DNA from: an uncultured Lachnospiraceae bacterium
GTDB lineage: Bacteria; Bacillota; Clostridia; Lachnospirales; Lachnospiraceae
Length of the DNA: 7,021 nucleotides
Direction of reading: 5' to 3'
NCBI GenBank assembly: GCA_946549155.1
Contig: CAMNQN010000179.1
Span: 1 to 7,021 of the forward strand
A program made the position numbers and the translations under genes. Shown in pieces: positions 1 through 6,509 of the stretch. Positions within the stretch are counted from its first letter, which is position 1, and the number at the start of each line of letters is the position of its first letter. The notes beneath the pieces were generated by a model. It saw only the letters and a list, made by a program, of their open reading frames with translations, did not search any database and was not told the DNA's origin.

Positions 1-147
1 GATTTTCTACGGTATCCTCCGAATTATTTTCCAGATGCTTGTGACCCTGTGCGCCCGTCTTTTCCTGCGTCCTCCTACTTAACAAAACAAAAAGCTGTAC
101 TACAAAAGAGGCGGTAAGACAGAACGAATTTTTCCTCGTATTAACAC

Positions 148-176
148 TTGTATTTGGGAAATGCTCACGTTATAAT
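148..176 (+). promoter_or_regulatory. Probable sigma-A promoter of the NodB-like lipoprotein gene
   Basis: A perfect -10 hexamer TATAAT lies at 171-176. The best-spaced -35 is TTGTAT at 148-153 (17-bp spacer), which matches the consensus at only three positions. A start near 183 would leave a leader of about 80 nt, containing a small hairpin (202-207 pairing with 212-217) before the ribosome binding site at 251-257. The call rests mainly on the -10 and its position before the gene; the -35 is weak, so an activator may be involved (inference). Confidence 0.55.
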
Positions 177-263
177 GAGGATATATTCTTCAAATTCTTT
201 GGCATACTTTCGTGTGCGAATGACAGGGAAAGACCGTGGGTTTGCCGGTTAGGAGAGAAATAC

Positions 264-1583
264 ATGGGATGGAAATTTATTCGGAAGCTGCCGGCGCTGG
301 CAGGGATGATGGGGATGGTCCTGGCGTGTACAGGGTGCAGCAGGAGTGCCATGAACTATCAGTTGGCTGAGAGCATCGGCACGTTGGGAATGTATGAAAA
401 TAATGAGCCGGTGGAGACACCCAAGATGGAGCAGGAGCGTTTGCAGCGGGAATCCGAGGAGGCCAGGGAGGCGGAGCTTGTGTCTACGCTGGATCAGGCG
501 GAAAAGCTGGCGGCGGGGTATTGGTATGAGGAGGCTCTGGCGCTGCTCTCAGGTGTTACCGAAGAGATGGCGGAGGATGAGCGAATCGGGGCTGCCATCA
601 CCCGGTATCAGGAGGAAATGAAGGCCATGAAGGCGTTTGAGGGCGATATTCCCCACTTATGCTTCCCCGGATTGATCGAGGATACCATGCGGGCCTTCGA
701 CGGGGATGATCTGTCCTACACATATGCCAATTCCATGGTAACCACGGATGAATTTAAACAGATTTTACAGAGCCTGTATGATAACAATTACATTCTGGTG
801 GACATTCACGATGTGGCCAGGGAGGAGACGGACGACCGGGGCGTTACCACGATGGAGAAGCAGGAGCTTTTACTGCCCCAGGGGAAAAAGCCGATGATTC
901 TCTCCCAGGACAATTTAAATTATGCGTCGGTGAAAAACGGGGACGGAATTGCCACACGGCTGACGCTGGACGGGGAGGGCGAGGTGAAGGCGCTCTACAC
1001 GGATGAGGGCGGCCACGATCTGAAAGGAGATTATGACTTGATTCCCATTCTGGATTCCTTTGTGGAAGAGCACCCGGACTTTTCCCTGAAGGGGGCCAAG
1101 GGAATTGTGTCTGTGTCCGGCTCCGCGGGAGTGTTCGGTTACCAGGTGGTGGATACCGGCGTGACCAGCTATGAGGAAAACCGGGAGATGGTGACAAGGA
1201 TTGCGGAGCAGCTGAAAAACAGCGGGTGGAGAATCGCCTGTGCCGGGTACAGTCATTCCATGATGAATGAGATGTCACTGGATACGCTTAGTTCGGAGAT
1301 TGATCAGTGGACGGAAGAAGTGGGCAGTCTGGTGGGAACGGCGGATATCCTGTTTTACCCTTACGGAAATGGAGTGGCGGAGCCCAGCGAACAGCTGGAT
1401 TACCTTTTGGAAAACGGCCTGGTATATTTGTGCAGCCTGTGGGGAGATACCGACTATATGGATCTAAGGGACGGCTATATGTATCAGACACGCCGGTTTG
1501 TGGATGGTTCTTCCCTGGAGAATGCACCGGATTATTTTACCAGCTTCTTCAATGTGGCGGCCATTCTGGATTCGGATCGATAA
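264..1583 (+). CDS. Lipoprotein with degenerate NodB-like polysaccharide deacetylase domain
   Basis: Predicted surface lipoprotein of 439 residues. The N-terminus has basic residues (K4, R7, K8), a hydrophobic stretch (9-21) and cysteines at 22 and 25 (LACTGCS) that could be lipidated, so the mature protein should be anchored on the outer face of the membrane. Residues about 52-125 are charged and helical, probably coiled coil. From about 130 onward it resembles the NodB fold: the TTDEF...IHDV segment (160-183), SQDN (214-217) at the usual catalytic Asp-Asp motif, SHSMMN (330-335) at the usual HSxxH motif, and YPYG (365-368) at the RxPYG motif. Known family members N- or O-deacetylate peptidoglycan or other glycans using an Asp-His-His metal site. 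Here the second Asp and the second His are both Asn, so activity is doubtful; glycan binding is an alternative. The start at 264 is supported by AGGAGAG at 251-257, six bases upstream. It appears to be transcribed alone. Confidence 0.8.
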   Translation: MGWKFIRKLPALAGMMGMVLACTGCSRSAMNYQLAESIGTLGMYENNEPVETPKMEQERLQRESEEAREAELVSTLDQAEKLAAGYWYEEALALLSGVTEEMAEDERIGAAITRYQEEMKAMKAFEGDIPHLCFPGLIEDTMRAFDGDDLSYTYANSMVTTDEFKQILQSLYDNNYILVDIHDVAREETDDRGVTTMEKQELLLPQGKKPMILSQDNLNYASVKNGDGIATRLTLDGEGEVKALYTDEGGHDLKGDYDLIPILDSFVEEHPDFSLKGAKGIVSVSGSAGVFGYQVVDTGVTSYEENREMVTRIAEQLKNSGWRIACAGYSHSMMNEMSLDTLSSEIDQWTEEVGSLVGTADILFYPYGNGVAEPSEQLDYLLENGLVYLCSLWGDTDYMDLRDGYMYQTRRFVDGSSLENAPDYFTSFFNVAAILDSDR

Positions 1584-1590
1584 AATTCCC

Positions 1591-1619
1591 TTTACAAAAC
1601 CATATAAGTGAGATATACT
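1591..1619 (+). promoter_or_regulatory. Likely nrdD promoter overlapping the upstream terminator
   Basis: TTTACA (1591-1596) and TATACT (1614-1619) each match the sigma-A consensus at five of six positions and are separated by exactly 17 bp. It begins eight bases after the stop codon of the lipoprotein gene. The -10 overlaps the first bases of the terminator palindrome, and initiation near 1626 would omit most of the left arm, so the new transcript could not form the terminator. No comparably good promoter was seen closer to nrdD; only a TAAAAT at 1700-1705 without a -35. Confidence 0.6.
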
Positions 1620-1654
1620 TGAGTTCAGTATGTAGTGCTGAACTCAAGTTTTTT
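1617..1654 (+). terminator. Rho-independent terminator of the lipoprotein gene
   Basis: A perfect 12-bp inverted repeat (1617-1628 with 1638-1649) encloses a 9-nt loop and runs into six T residues (1649-1654). It lies 34 bases after the stop codon at 1581-1583. This is a textbook intrinsic terminator, although the stem is AT-rich. The palindrome also covers the -10 and predicted start of the next promoter, so a second role as an operator is possible (inference). The right arm can alternatively pair downstream, 1643-1647 with 1653-1657. Confidence 0.85.
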
Positions 1655-1800
1655 GAGGGGAAAAATACCAGATATAGCGGTGCTTCGCACTGAAAATCAT
1701 AAAATGACAGAAAACGCGGGATATTCCGGGAAATGGAATGCGGGGCCGGAGAGCGGCTTTTGATGGATGAAATTTGGAATGAGATACGGAGGAAGCTTGT
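1655..1800 (+). other. Leader region of nrdD with small hairpins
   Basis: If nrdD is transcribed from about 1626, this is most of an untranslated leader of about 175 nt. It holds three short potential hairpins: 1678-1683 with 1687-1692 (loop TTC), 1723-1727 with 1735-1739, and 1745-1748 with 1754-1757, the last followed by TTTT at 1758-1761. None matches a riboswitch class that I recognise, and I saw no good NrdR-box pair. The ribosome binding site GGAGG is at 1788-1792, eight bases before the ATG. Confidence 0.35.
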
Positions 1801-3933
1801 ATGTATGTAATCAAGAAAGACGGTACCAGAGAAGAATTCAATGTCCAGAAAATCATCGTGGCGGTGAATAAGTCTGCCGGACGGATTTTATACGAGTTTA
1901 AGCCGGAGGAATTGGATTTTATCTGTAATTTCGCCAAGGAGAAGGCGGAGACCATCGGAAAAGAGGGTATTACCATCCAGGAGATGCACAATATCGTGGA
2001 GGGTGCGCTGGAGGCGGTGAATCCGGCGGTGGCCAAAAGCTACAGGGATTACCGCAATTATAAGCTGGATTTCATTCATATGATGGATGAGGTGTACACC
2101 AAGAGCCAGTCCATACGCTACATTGGCGATAAAAGCAACGCCAACACAGACAGCGCCCTGGTGGCCACCAAGCGCAGTCTGATTTTTAATGAGCTGAACA
2201 AAGAGCTGTATCGCAAATTTTTCATGAACCGGGCAGAGCTGCAGGCCTGCAAGGACGGTTATATTTATATTCACGACCAGTCGGCCCGTCTGGATACCAT
2301 GAACTGCTGCCTGTTCGACGTGGCCTCCGTGTTAAGGGGCGGTTTCGAGATGGGAAATGTGTGGTACAATGAGCCAAAGACGCTGGACACGGCCTTTGAC
2401 GTGATGGGGGATATTATTTTAAGCACCGCAGCTCAGCAGTACGGCGGTTTTACTGTGCCGGAGGTGGATAAGATCCTGGGCATTTACGCGGAAAAGAGCT
2501 ATTTTAAATATCTGGAGGAATTTAAAAAGTATGTGGATTCCTCCTGGCCTGGAGCCGAGGAGAGGGCGGTGCAGTATGCGGAGGATAAGGTACGCCGGGA
2601 GTGCGATCAGGGCTGGCAGGGGATTGAGTACAAGCTGAACACGGTGGGATCCTCCAGAGGAGATTATCCCTTTGTTACTGTGACGCTGGGCCTGGGCACC
2701 AACCGTTTTGAGAAGATGATTTCCCTCTCCCTGCTGAAGGTACACCGGGAGGGCCAGGGGAAGCCGGGCAACAAAAAACCGGTGCTGTTTCCCAAGATTG
2801 TATTTCTGTACGATGAAAATCTTCACGGACCGGGCAAGCCCAGTGAGGATGTGTTCGAGGCAGGCATCCAGTGTTCCGCCAAGACCATGTACCCGGATTG
2901 GCTGTCCATGACTGGAAAGGGCTATATTTCCAGCATGTACAAGCAGTACGGCAAGGTGATCAGCCCCATGGGCTGCCGTGCTTTTTTAAGCCCCTGGTAT
3001 GAGCGGGGAGGTATGTACCCTGCGGACGAAAAGGATGTGCCGGTATTTGTGGGACGGTTTAATATAGGAGCGGTGAGCCTGCACCTTCCCATGATTCTGG
3101 CAAAGGCTCGGGCGGAGAGCACCGATTTTTACGAGGTGCTGGATTATTATCTGGAAATGATCCGGAAGCTCCATATCCGCACCTATGATTATCTGGGAGA
3201 GATGAAGGCCTCCACCAATCCGCTGGCTTATTGCGAGGGCGGATTTTATGGCGGCCATTTGAAGCCCAATGAGAAGATTAAGCCTCTGCTGAAATCTGCC
3301 ACAGCCTCCTTTGGAATCACGGCGTTGAATGAGCTTCAGGAGCTGTACAATGGGAAGTCCATTGCCCAGGACGGCCAGTTTGCGCTGGAGGTGCTGGAGT
3401 ACATTAATAAGAAGATCGCGCAGTTTAAGGAGGAGGACGGAAATCTGTACGCTATCTATGGAACACCGGCGGAGAGCCTTTGCGGTCTCCAGGTGGAACA
3501 GTTCCGCAAGCAGTACGGCCTGGTGGAGAATGTGTCTGACCGTCCCTATGTGAGCAACAGTTTCCACTGCCATGTGACAGAGGATATCACGCCCATTGAA
3601 AAACAGGATCTGGAAGGCCGTTTCTGGGAATTGTGCAATGGCGGAAAGATCCAGTATGTGCGCTATCCCATCGATTACAATATTGAGGCTATCAAGAGCC
3701 TGATCCGCCGGGCTATGGCTCTGGGTTACTATGAAGGGGTAAACCTTTCGCTGGCCTACTGTGATGATTGCGGCCATCAGGAGCTGGAAATGGATGTATG
3801 TCCGGTGTGCGGTTCCCATAATCTTACCAAGATTGACCGTATGAACGGTTACCTGTCTTACAGCCGCGTTCACGGAGATACCCGTTTGAATGCTGCGAAG
3901 ATGGCGGAAATCGCAGAGCGGAAGAGTATGTAG
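1801..3933 (+). CDS. nrdD: Anaerobic (class III) ribonucleoside-triphosphate reductase
   Basis: Glycyl-radical enzyme of 710 residues that reduces ribonucleoside triphosphates to deoxyribonucleotides in the cytoplasm under anoxia. Residues 1 to about 90 form an ATP-cone allosteric domain (KKDGTREEFNVQKI). The catalytic barrel follows, with MNCCLFD (167-173; C169 is the probable thiyl-radical cysteine), MGCRAFLS (390-397; C392 the second active-site cysteine) and GRFN (418-421). N421 lines up with the Asn that binds formate in the T4 and E. coli enzymes, so a formate-dependent NrdD1 type is likely; this alignment is from memory. The C-terminus has a zinc site, CxxC (654-657) and CxxC (667-670), and the glycyl-radical motif RMNGYLS with G683 as radical residue. 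Length and all key sites are intact. The start has GGAGG eight bases upstream. The activase gene nrdG, commonly adjacent, is not found within 3 kb downstream, so the enzyme would need an activase encoded elsewhere. Confidence 0.97.
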   Translation: MYVIKKDGTREEFNVQKIIVAVNKSAGRILYEFKPEELDFICNFAKEKAETIGKEGITIQEMHNIVEGALEAVNPAVAKSYRDYRNYKLDFIHMMDEVYTKSQSIRYIGDKSNANTDSALVATKRSLIFNELNKELYRKFFMNRAELQACKDGYIYIHDQSARLDTMNCCLFDVASVLRGGFEMGNVWYNEPKTLDTAFDVMGDIILSTAAQQYGGFTVPEVDKILGIYAEKSYFKYLEEFKKYVDSSWPGAEERAVQYAEDKVRRECDQGWQGIEYKLNTVGSSRGDYPFVTVTLGLGTNRFEKMISLSLLKVHREGQGKPGNKKPVLFPKIVFLYDENLHGPGKPSEDVFEAGIQCSAKTMYPDWLSMTGKGYISSMYKQYGKVISPMGCRAFLSPWYERGGMYPADEKDVPVFVGRFNIGAVSLHLPMILAKARAESTDFYEVLDYYLEMIRKLHIRTYDYLGEMKASTNPLAYCEGGFYGGHLKPNEKIKPLLKSATASFGITALNELQELYNGKSIAQDGQFALEVLEYINKKIAQFKEEDGNLYAIYGTPAESLCGLQVEQFRKQYGLVENVSDRPYVSNSFHCHVTEDITPIEKQDLEGRFWELCNGGKIQYVRYPIDYNIEAIKSLIRRAMALGYYEGVNLSLAYCDDCGHQELEMDVCPVCGSHNLTKIDRMNGYLSYSRVHGDTRLNAAKMAEIAERKSM

Positions 3934-3963
3934 GAAAATAAACAAAAAAGAAAAGGGAAAGAA

Positions 3964-4028
3964 AAAGGTCGGAAACGGAACCGGGGCTGAATCAGCATAG
4001 TTACTGCCCTGCTTCGTTTCCGACTTTT
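3964..4028 (+). terminator. Compound hairpin after nrdD, probable terminator
   Basis: A 10-bp perfect outer stem (3968-3977 with 4015-4024) is extended by a G-T pair and three A-T pairs (3964-3967 with 4025-4028). Beyond a small internal loop there is an inner stem (3982-3987 with 4006-4011, one G-T pair) and an 18-nt apical loop. The only T tract (4025-4028) is short and itself pairs with the A run, so termination may be weak or bidirectional. Its place between nrdD and a strong new promoter fits a terminator; another structured RNA role cannot be excluded. Confidence 0.5.
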
Positions 4029-4050
4029 ACTATGGAAGAAACAATGGCTG

Positions 4051-4080
4051 TTGACAGTGTATAAAGATAACATTTATAAT
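4051..4080 (+). promoter_or_regulatory. Full-consensus sigma-A promoter of the signalling operon
   Basis: TTGACA (4051-4056) and TATAAT (4075-4080) both match the housekeeping consensus exactly, with an 18-bp spacer. Transcription would begin near 4087, giving a leader of about 27 nt that contains the ribosome binding site GGAAGAGAG (4098-4106). The match suggests substantial basal expression of the downstream genes unless a repressor intervenes; no clear operator is visible. Confidence 0.85.
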
Positions 4081-4113
4081 AAAGCCGTAAAATTACTGGA
4101 AGAGAGATAAAGT

Positions 4114-5763
4114 ATGATGGAAAAACAAAAAATCTTAATTGTGGATGATTCTGAGATGAATCGCGCTCTTTTGATAGATATTCTGGATGATCAATACGAT
4201 GTGGAAGAGGCTGAGAATGGTGTGGAGGCCATTTCAATTCTCTCAAAGCAAGGAACTGATTTCTCTCTCCTGCTTCTGGACATTATGATGCCTGAAATGG
4301 ATGGGTTTGAAGTGTTAGCCTACATAAACGAACACCATTGGAATGAGACCTTTGCTGTGATCATGATTTCCGCAGATGATTCTCCAGTGAATATAAAACG
4401 GGCTTATGACCTGGGGGCTTTTGATTATATCAGCCGTCCTTTTGATGCAACCATCGTACATCGCCGGATTTCCAATACGATGCTTTTATATGCGCGTCAG
4501 CAGCGTCTCGAACAGGTTATCGCGGAACAGTTTTATGAGAAGGAAAAAAATAATCAGCTGATGATTTCGATCCTGTCTCATATTGTAGAGTTCCGCAACG
4601 GGGAGAGCGGTTTACATATCCTGCATGTGGATACCATTACGAAATATTTGCTGAAGCAGCTTGTCCGGCAGACGGATCAATACCCGCTGTCCAAAGCGGA
4701 CATTTCTTTAATCAGTATGGTTTCCGCACTGCATGATATTGGGAAAATATCGATACCGGATGAGATTCTGAACAAGCCCGGACGTCTTAGCCAGGAGGAG
4801 TTTGAAATTATGAAAACTCACGCGGCGGTGGGCGCCAGGATGCTTATGGATTTACCGCCCGGACATAGGGAGGAGCCGCTTGTAAGGGTGGCGTTTGAAA
4901 TCTGCCGGTGGCATCATGAACGATATGACGGCAAAGGTTATCCGGATGGATTAAAGGGGGAAGAGATCCCTATCGCCGCGCAGGTGGTGGCTTTGGCTGA
5001 CGTATATGACGCTTTAATCAGTAAACGGTGCTATAAGGAAGCCTATTCTCAGAAAGAGGCTTTGAAAATGATCCTGGAAGGACAATGCGGTGCGTTTAAT
5101 CCTGTCCTTTTACAGTGTCTGGAGGAAATTTCAGACACACTTCAAAGGGAACTGACGGACACCCCTTCAGAGCCGAAGAGGAAGAAAAATGAGTATATGA
5201 GAGGCAAAATCGATTACGACAGGCTGCTGATTGACAAAGAGTACACCTTTCTTTCTTATAAGCAGGGACAGTTCCCATTACTGTATATGGATTCCTTAAC
5301 CGGCGTATACAACCGCCGCTATTATGATGTATATTTTGGCGGCACAGAAAAAATTCAGACGATGGCTGAGATAGATGTGGATAACTTTAAGCATATCAAC
5401 GACAGATACGGCCACGATGTGGGTGATATTGTACTGCAGCGGATTGCCAAGGCGATTCTGTCATGCGTGCGAAAGACAGACGCCGTGATCCGGTATGGCG
5501 GTGACGAATTTGTAGTAATATTTTATAATATACCCACCGGGATATTTGAAAAAAAACTGGAGAGTATCCGGCGCGTGATTGACAGCCTGGTGGTGGAGGA
5601 ACATCCCGAAATACATATGACGGTAAGCATAGGGGGCGTATACGGACTGGGAGAAGTGAAAAAGCTTTTCCGGATTGCGGATCGTATGATGTATCAGGCT
5701 AAGAAAACAAAAAACAGTGTTGCAACCTGTTTTCTGGAAGAGAAAGCGGACGGCAGACAGTAA
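4114..5763 (+). CDS. Response regulator with HD-GYP and GGDEF domains (cyclic-di-GMP turnover)
   Basis: A 549-residue cytoplasmic protein with three domains. REC (about 5-122): acidic pocket D11/D12, phospho-acceptor D56 in LLLLDIMMP, and S86. The usually invariant Lys before Pro is Arg (R108 in SRPF). HD-GYP (about 145-345), a cyclic-di-GMP phosphodiesterase family: H168/H171, HDIGK (207-211), H236, HHERYDGKGYP (267-277) and D296 in LADVYDAL, so the metal site looks complete. GGDEF (about 391-540), a diguanylate cyclase family: DSLTGVYNRR, DVDNFKHIND, and RYGGDEF (460-466) with an intact active site. An inhibitory RxxD site (R453-D456) sits exactly five residues before GGDEF. Both opposing activities are therefore possible, presumably switched by REC phosphorylation (inference). 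It is first in an operon with an Hpt gene 15 bases downstream. ATG at 4114 is followed by a second in-frame ATG at 4117; either could serve. Domain assignment is firm; net activity is unknown. Confidence 0.93.
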   Translation: MMEKQKILIVDDSEMNRALLIDILDDQYDVEEAENGVEAISILSKQGTDFSLLLLDIMMPEMDGFEVLAYINEHHWNETFAVIMISADDSPVNIKRAYDLGAFDYISRPFDATIVHRRISNTMLLYARQQRLEQVIAEQFYEKEKNNQLMISILSHIVEFRNGESGLHILHVDTITKYLLKQLVRQTDQYPLSKADISLISMVSALHDIGKISIPDEILNKPGRLSQEEFEIMKTHAAVGARMLMDLPPGHREEPLVRVAFEICRWHHERYDGKGYPDGLKGEEIPIAAQVVALADVYDALISKRCYKEAYSQKEALKMILEGQCGAFNPVLLQCLEEISDTLQRELTDTPSEPKRKKNEYMRGKIDYDRLLIDKEYTFLSYKQGQFPLLYMDSLTGVYNRRYYDVYFGGTEKIQTMAEIDVDNFKHINDRYGHDVGDIVLQRIAKAILSCVRKTDAVIRYGGDEFVVIFYNIPTGIFEKKLESIRRVIDSLVVEEHPEIHMTVSIGGVYGLGEVKKLFRIADRMMYQAKKTKNSVATCFLEEKADGRQ

Positions 5764-5778
5764 GGAGGAAAGAAGATT

Positions 5779-6141
5779 ATGGATTTAAGAGAATGCTATA
5801 GGGATTTTGGCGGTGATTTTGACGCAGTGTTAGGCAGAATGCGCCGGGAACAGACGGTGGAAAAGTTTGTATTTAAATTTTTGGATGATAAAAGCTTTCA
5901 ACTGTTTGAAGCATCTATGGATAAGAAAGACTATGGGGAAGCTCTGCGGGCGGTTCATACCCTGAAAGGGATTTGCCAGAATCTTTCCTTTGACCGGCTG
6001 TATGAAAGCAGCAGCCTGGTGACAAAGGCGCTGAAGGAAAACGATTGTGATAAGGCCGTGGAATTGTCTCCCCAGTTATCAAAGGATTACTATCAGGTCA
6101 TTGATCTTATTAAAGAATATAAGTGTTCTAGGGGGGAATAA
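5779..6141 (+). CDS. Stand-alone Hpt phosphotransfer protein
   Basis: A 120-residue soluble protein consisting of a single Hpt four-helix domain. The signature AVHTLKGICQNLSF (58-71) contains H60, the predicted phosphorylated histidine, with the Lys and Gly that normally follow it. Family members pass phosphate between receiver domains in multistep phosphorelays and have no enzyme activity. It starts after a strong AGGAGG (5763-5768, overlapping the stop codon of the preceding gene), ten bases before the ATG, and its stop overlaps the first base of the next start codon. Its place between a REC-bearing cyclic-di-GMP enzyme and a membrane sensor suggests that it carries phosphate from a hybrid kinase to the REC domain (inference). 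The sequence appears intact. Confidence 0.9.
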   Translation: MDLRECYRDFGGDFDAVLGRMRREQTVEKFVFKFLDDKSFQLFEASMDKKDYGEALRAVHTLKGICQNLSFDRLYESSSLVTKALKENDCDKAVELSPQLSKDYYQVIDLIKEYKCSRGE

Positions 6142-6509
6142 TGTCAATGGCGGGCAGTCAGAAAAAAGATGGCACAATGCGGTTTTTAATACGCAGCTTT
6201 ATTGGGCTTTTTCTCTTTAGTATCGTTGTTTTTGGCACCCTTGGAATTTATATGAGCCGAAAAAGTGAAAAGGCTGTTTATAAAATCGGGGAAATCTATA
6301 TGTCCGGAATGAATGAACAAATGTCCAGACATTTTGAAAACGTAATTAAATTGCGGTTCAATCAGGTCAGCGGCATTGTTTCTGTCGTTTCAGCGGAGCA
6401 TAACGGGAAAGAAGAACTGTATGAGGAGCTTGTTTACAGGGCAGAGCGTTTGACTATTTGGCGCTGTGCTCCGCCGAGGGAAATTTTGAAACGCTCTGCG
6501 GACAGCTGA
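6141..6509 (+). CDS. N-terminal piece of a frameshifted membrane sensor protein, probably a hybrid histidine kinase
   Basis: An open frame of 122 codons. After a short basic start there is one membrane helix (about 14-38, rich in F, I, L and V, followed by SRKSEK), then the beginning of an extracellular region that is mostly helical (about 40-102). The natural sequence appears to end at residue 102 (AE); residues 103-122 are Arg/Pro-rich and unlike a sensor domain, which fits out-of-frame translation to a premature TGA at 6507-6509. Its start overlaps the Hpt stop by one base, indicating translational coupling. A second in-frame ATG at 6147 is better spaced from the G-rich element (6130-6138), and one at 6177 is also possible. 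The shift point is about 6447-6449. Kinase identity is inferred from context only, since no catalytic domain lies inside the window. Confidence 0.75.
   Translation: MSMAGSQKKDGTMRFLIRSFIGLFLFSIVVFGTLGIYMSRKSEKAVYKIGEIYMSGMNEQMSRHFENVIKLRFNQVSGIVSVVSAEHNGKEELYEELVYRAERLTIWRCAPPREILKRSADS

Noticed and set aside
1..117. Frames open from the window's first base on the + strand (stopping at 80-82 and at 115-117), either of which might be the tail of an upstream gene.
   Set aside because: Both are too short to recognise and they conflict with each other. The minus strand is also open here, with an AGGAGG but no start codon at a suitable distance. No terminator follows. Sequence to the left of the window is needed.
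844..1278. Minus-strand and alternate-frame open stretches inside the lipoprotein gene (for example 844-1278 minus and 1307-1693 plus).
   Set aside because: The translations are Pro/Arg/Ser-rich with low-complexity character, lack ribosome binding sites and overlap a well-supported gene.
1655..1800. Possible NrdR operator boxes or a cobalamin riboswitch before nrdD.
   Set aside because: No pair of NrdR-like palindromes could be found; the GATATAG at 1671-1677 fits poorly. The region is too short and lacks conserved elements for a cobalamin riboswitch.
1763..1810. A 15-codon frame from ATG 1763 to TAA 1808-1810 overlapping the nrdD start, considered as a leader peptide.
   Set aside because: Only a weak GAGAG-like sequence precedes it and its composition suggests no attenuation mechanism, so it is probably chance.
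2986..3945. Long open frame on the minus strand (319 codons) opposite nrdD.
   Set aside because: nrdD is clearly coding and conserved across this span. The antisense translation resembles no family and has no good ribosome binding site, so it is a by-product of nrdD codon composition.
3934..4113. Cyclic-di-GMP riboswitch before the cyclic-di-GMP enzyme gene.
   Set aside because: The hairpin does not match the class I or class II motifs that I know, and it lies upstream of the consensus promoter, so it would not be in that operon's transcript.
6441..6455. Programmed -1 ribosomal frameshift in the sensor gene.
   Set aside because: The in-frame codons GAG CGT TTG do not form an X XXY YYZ slippery heptamer, and I saw no obvious strong stem-loop just downstream. 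A mutation or sequence error explains it better.
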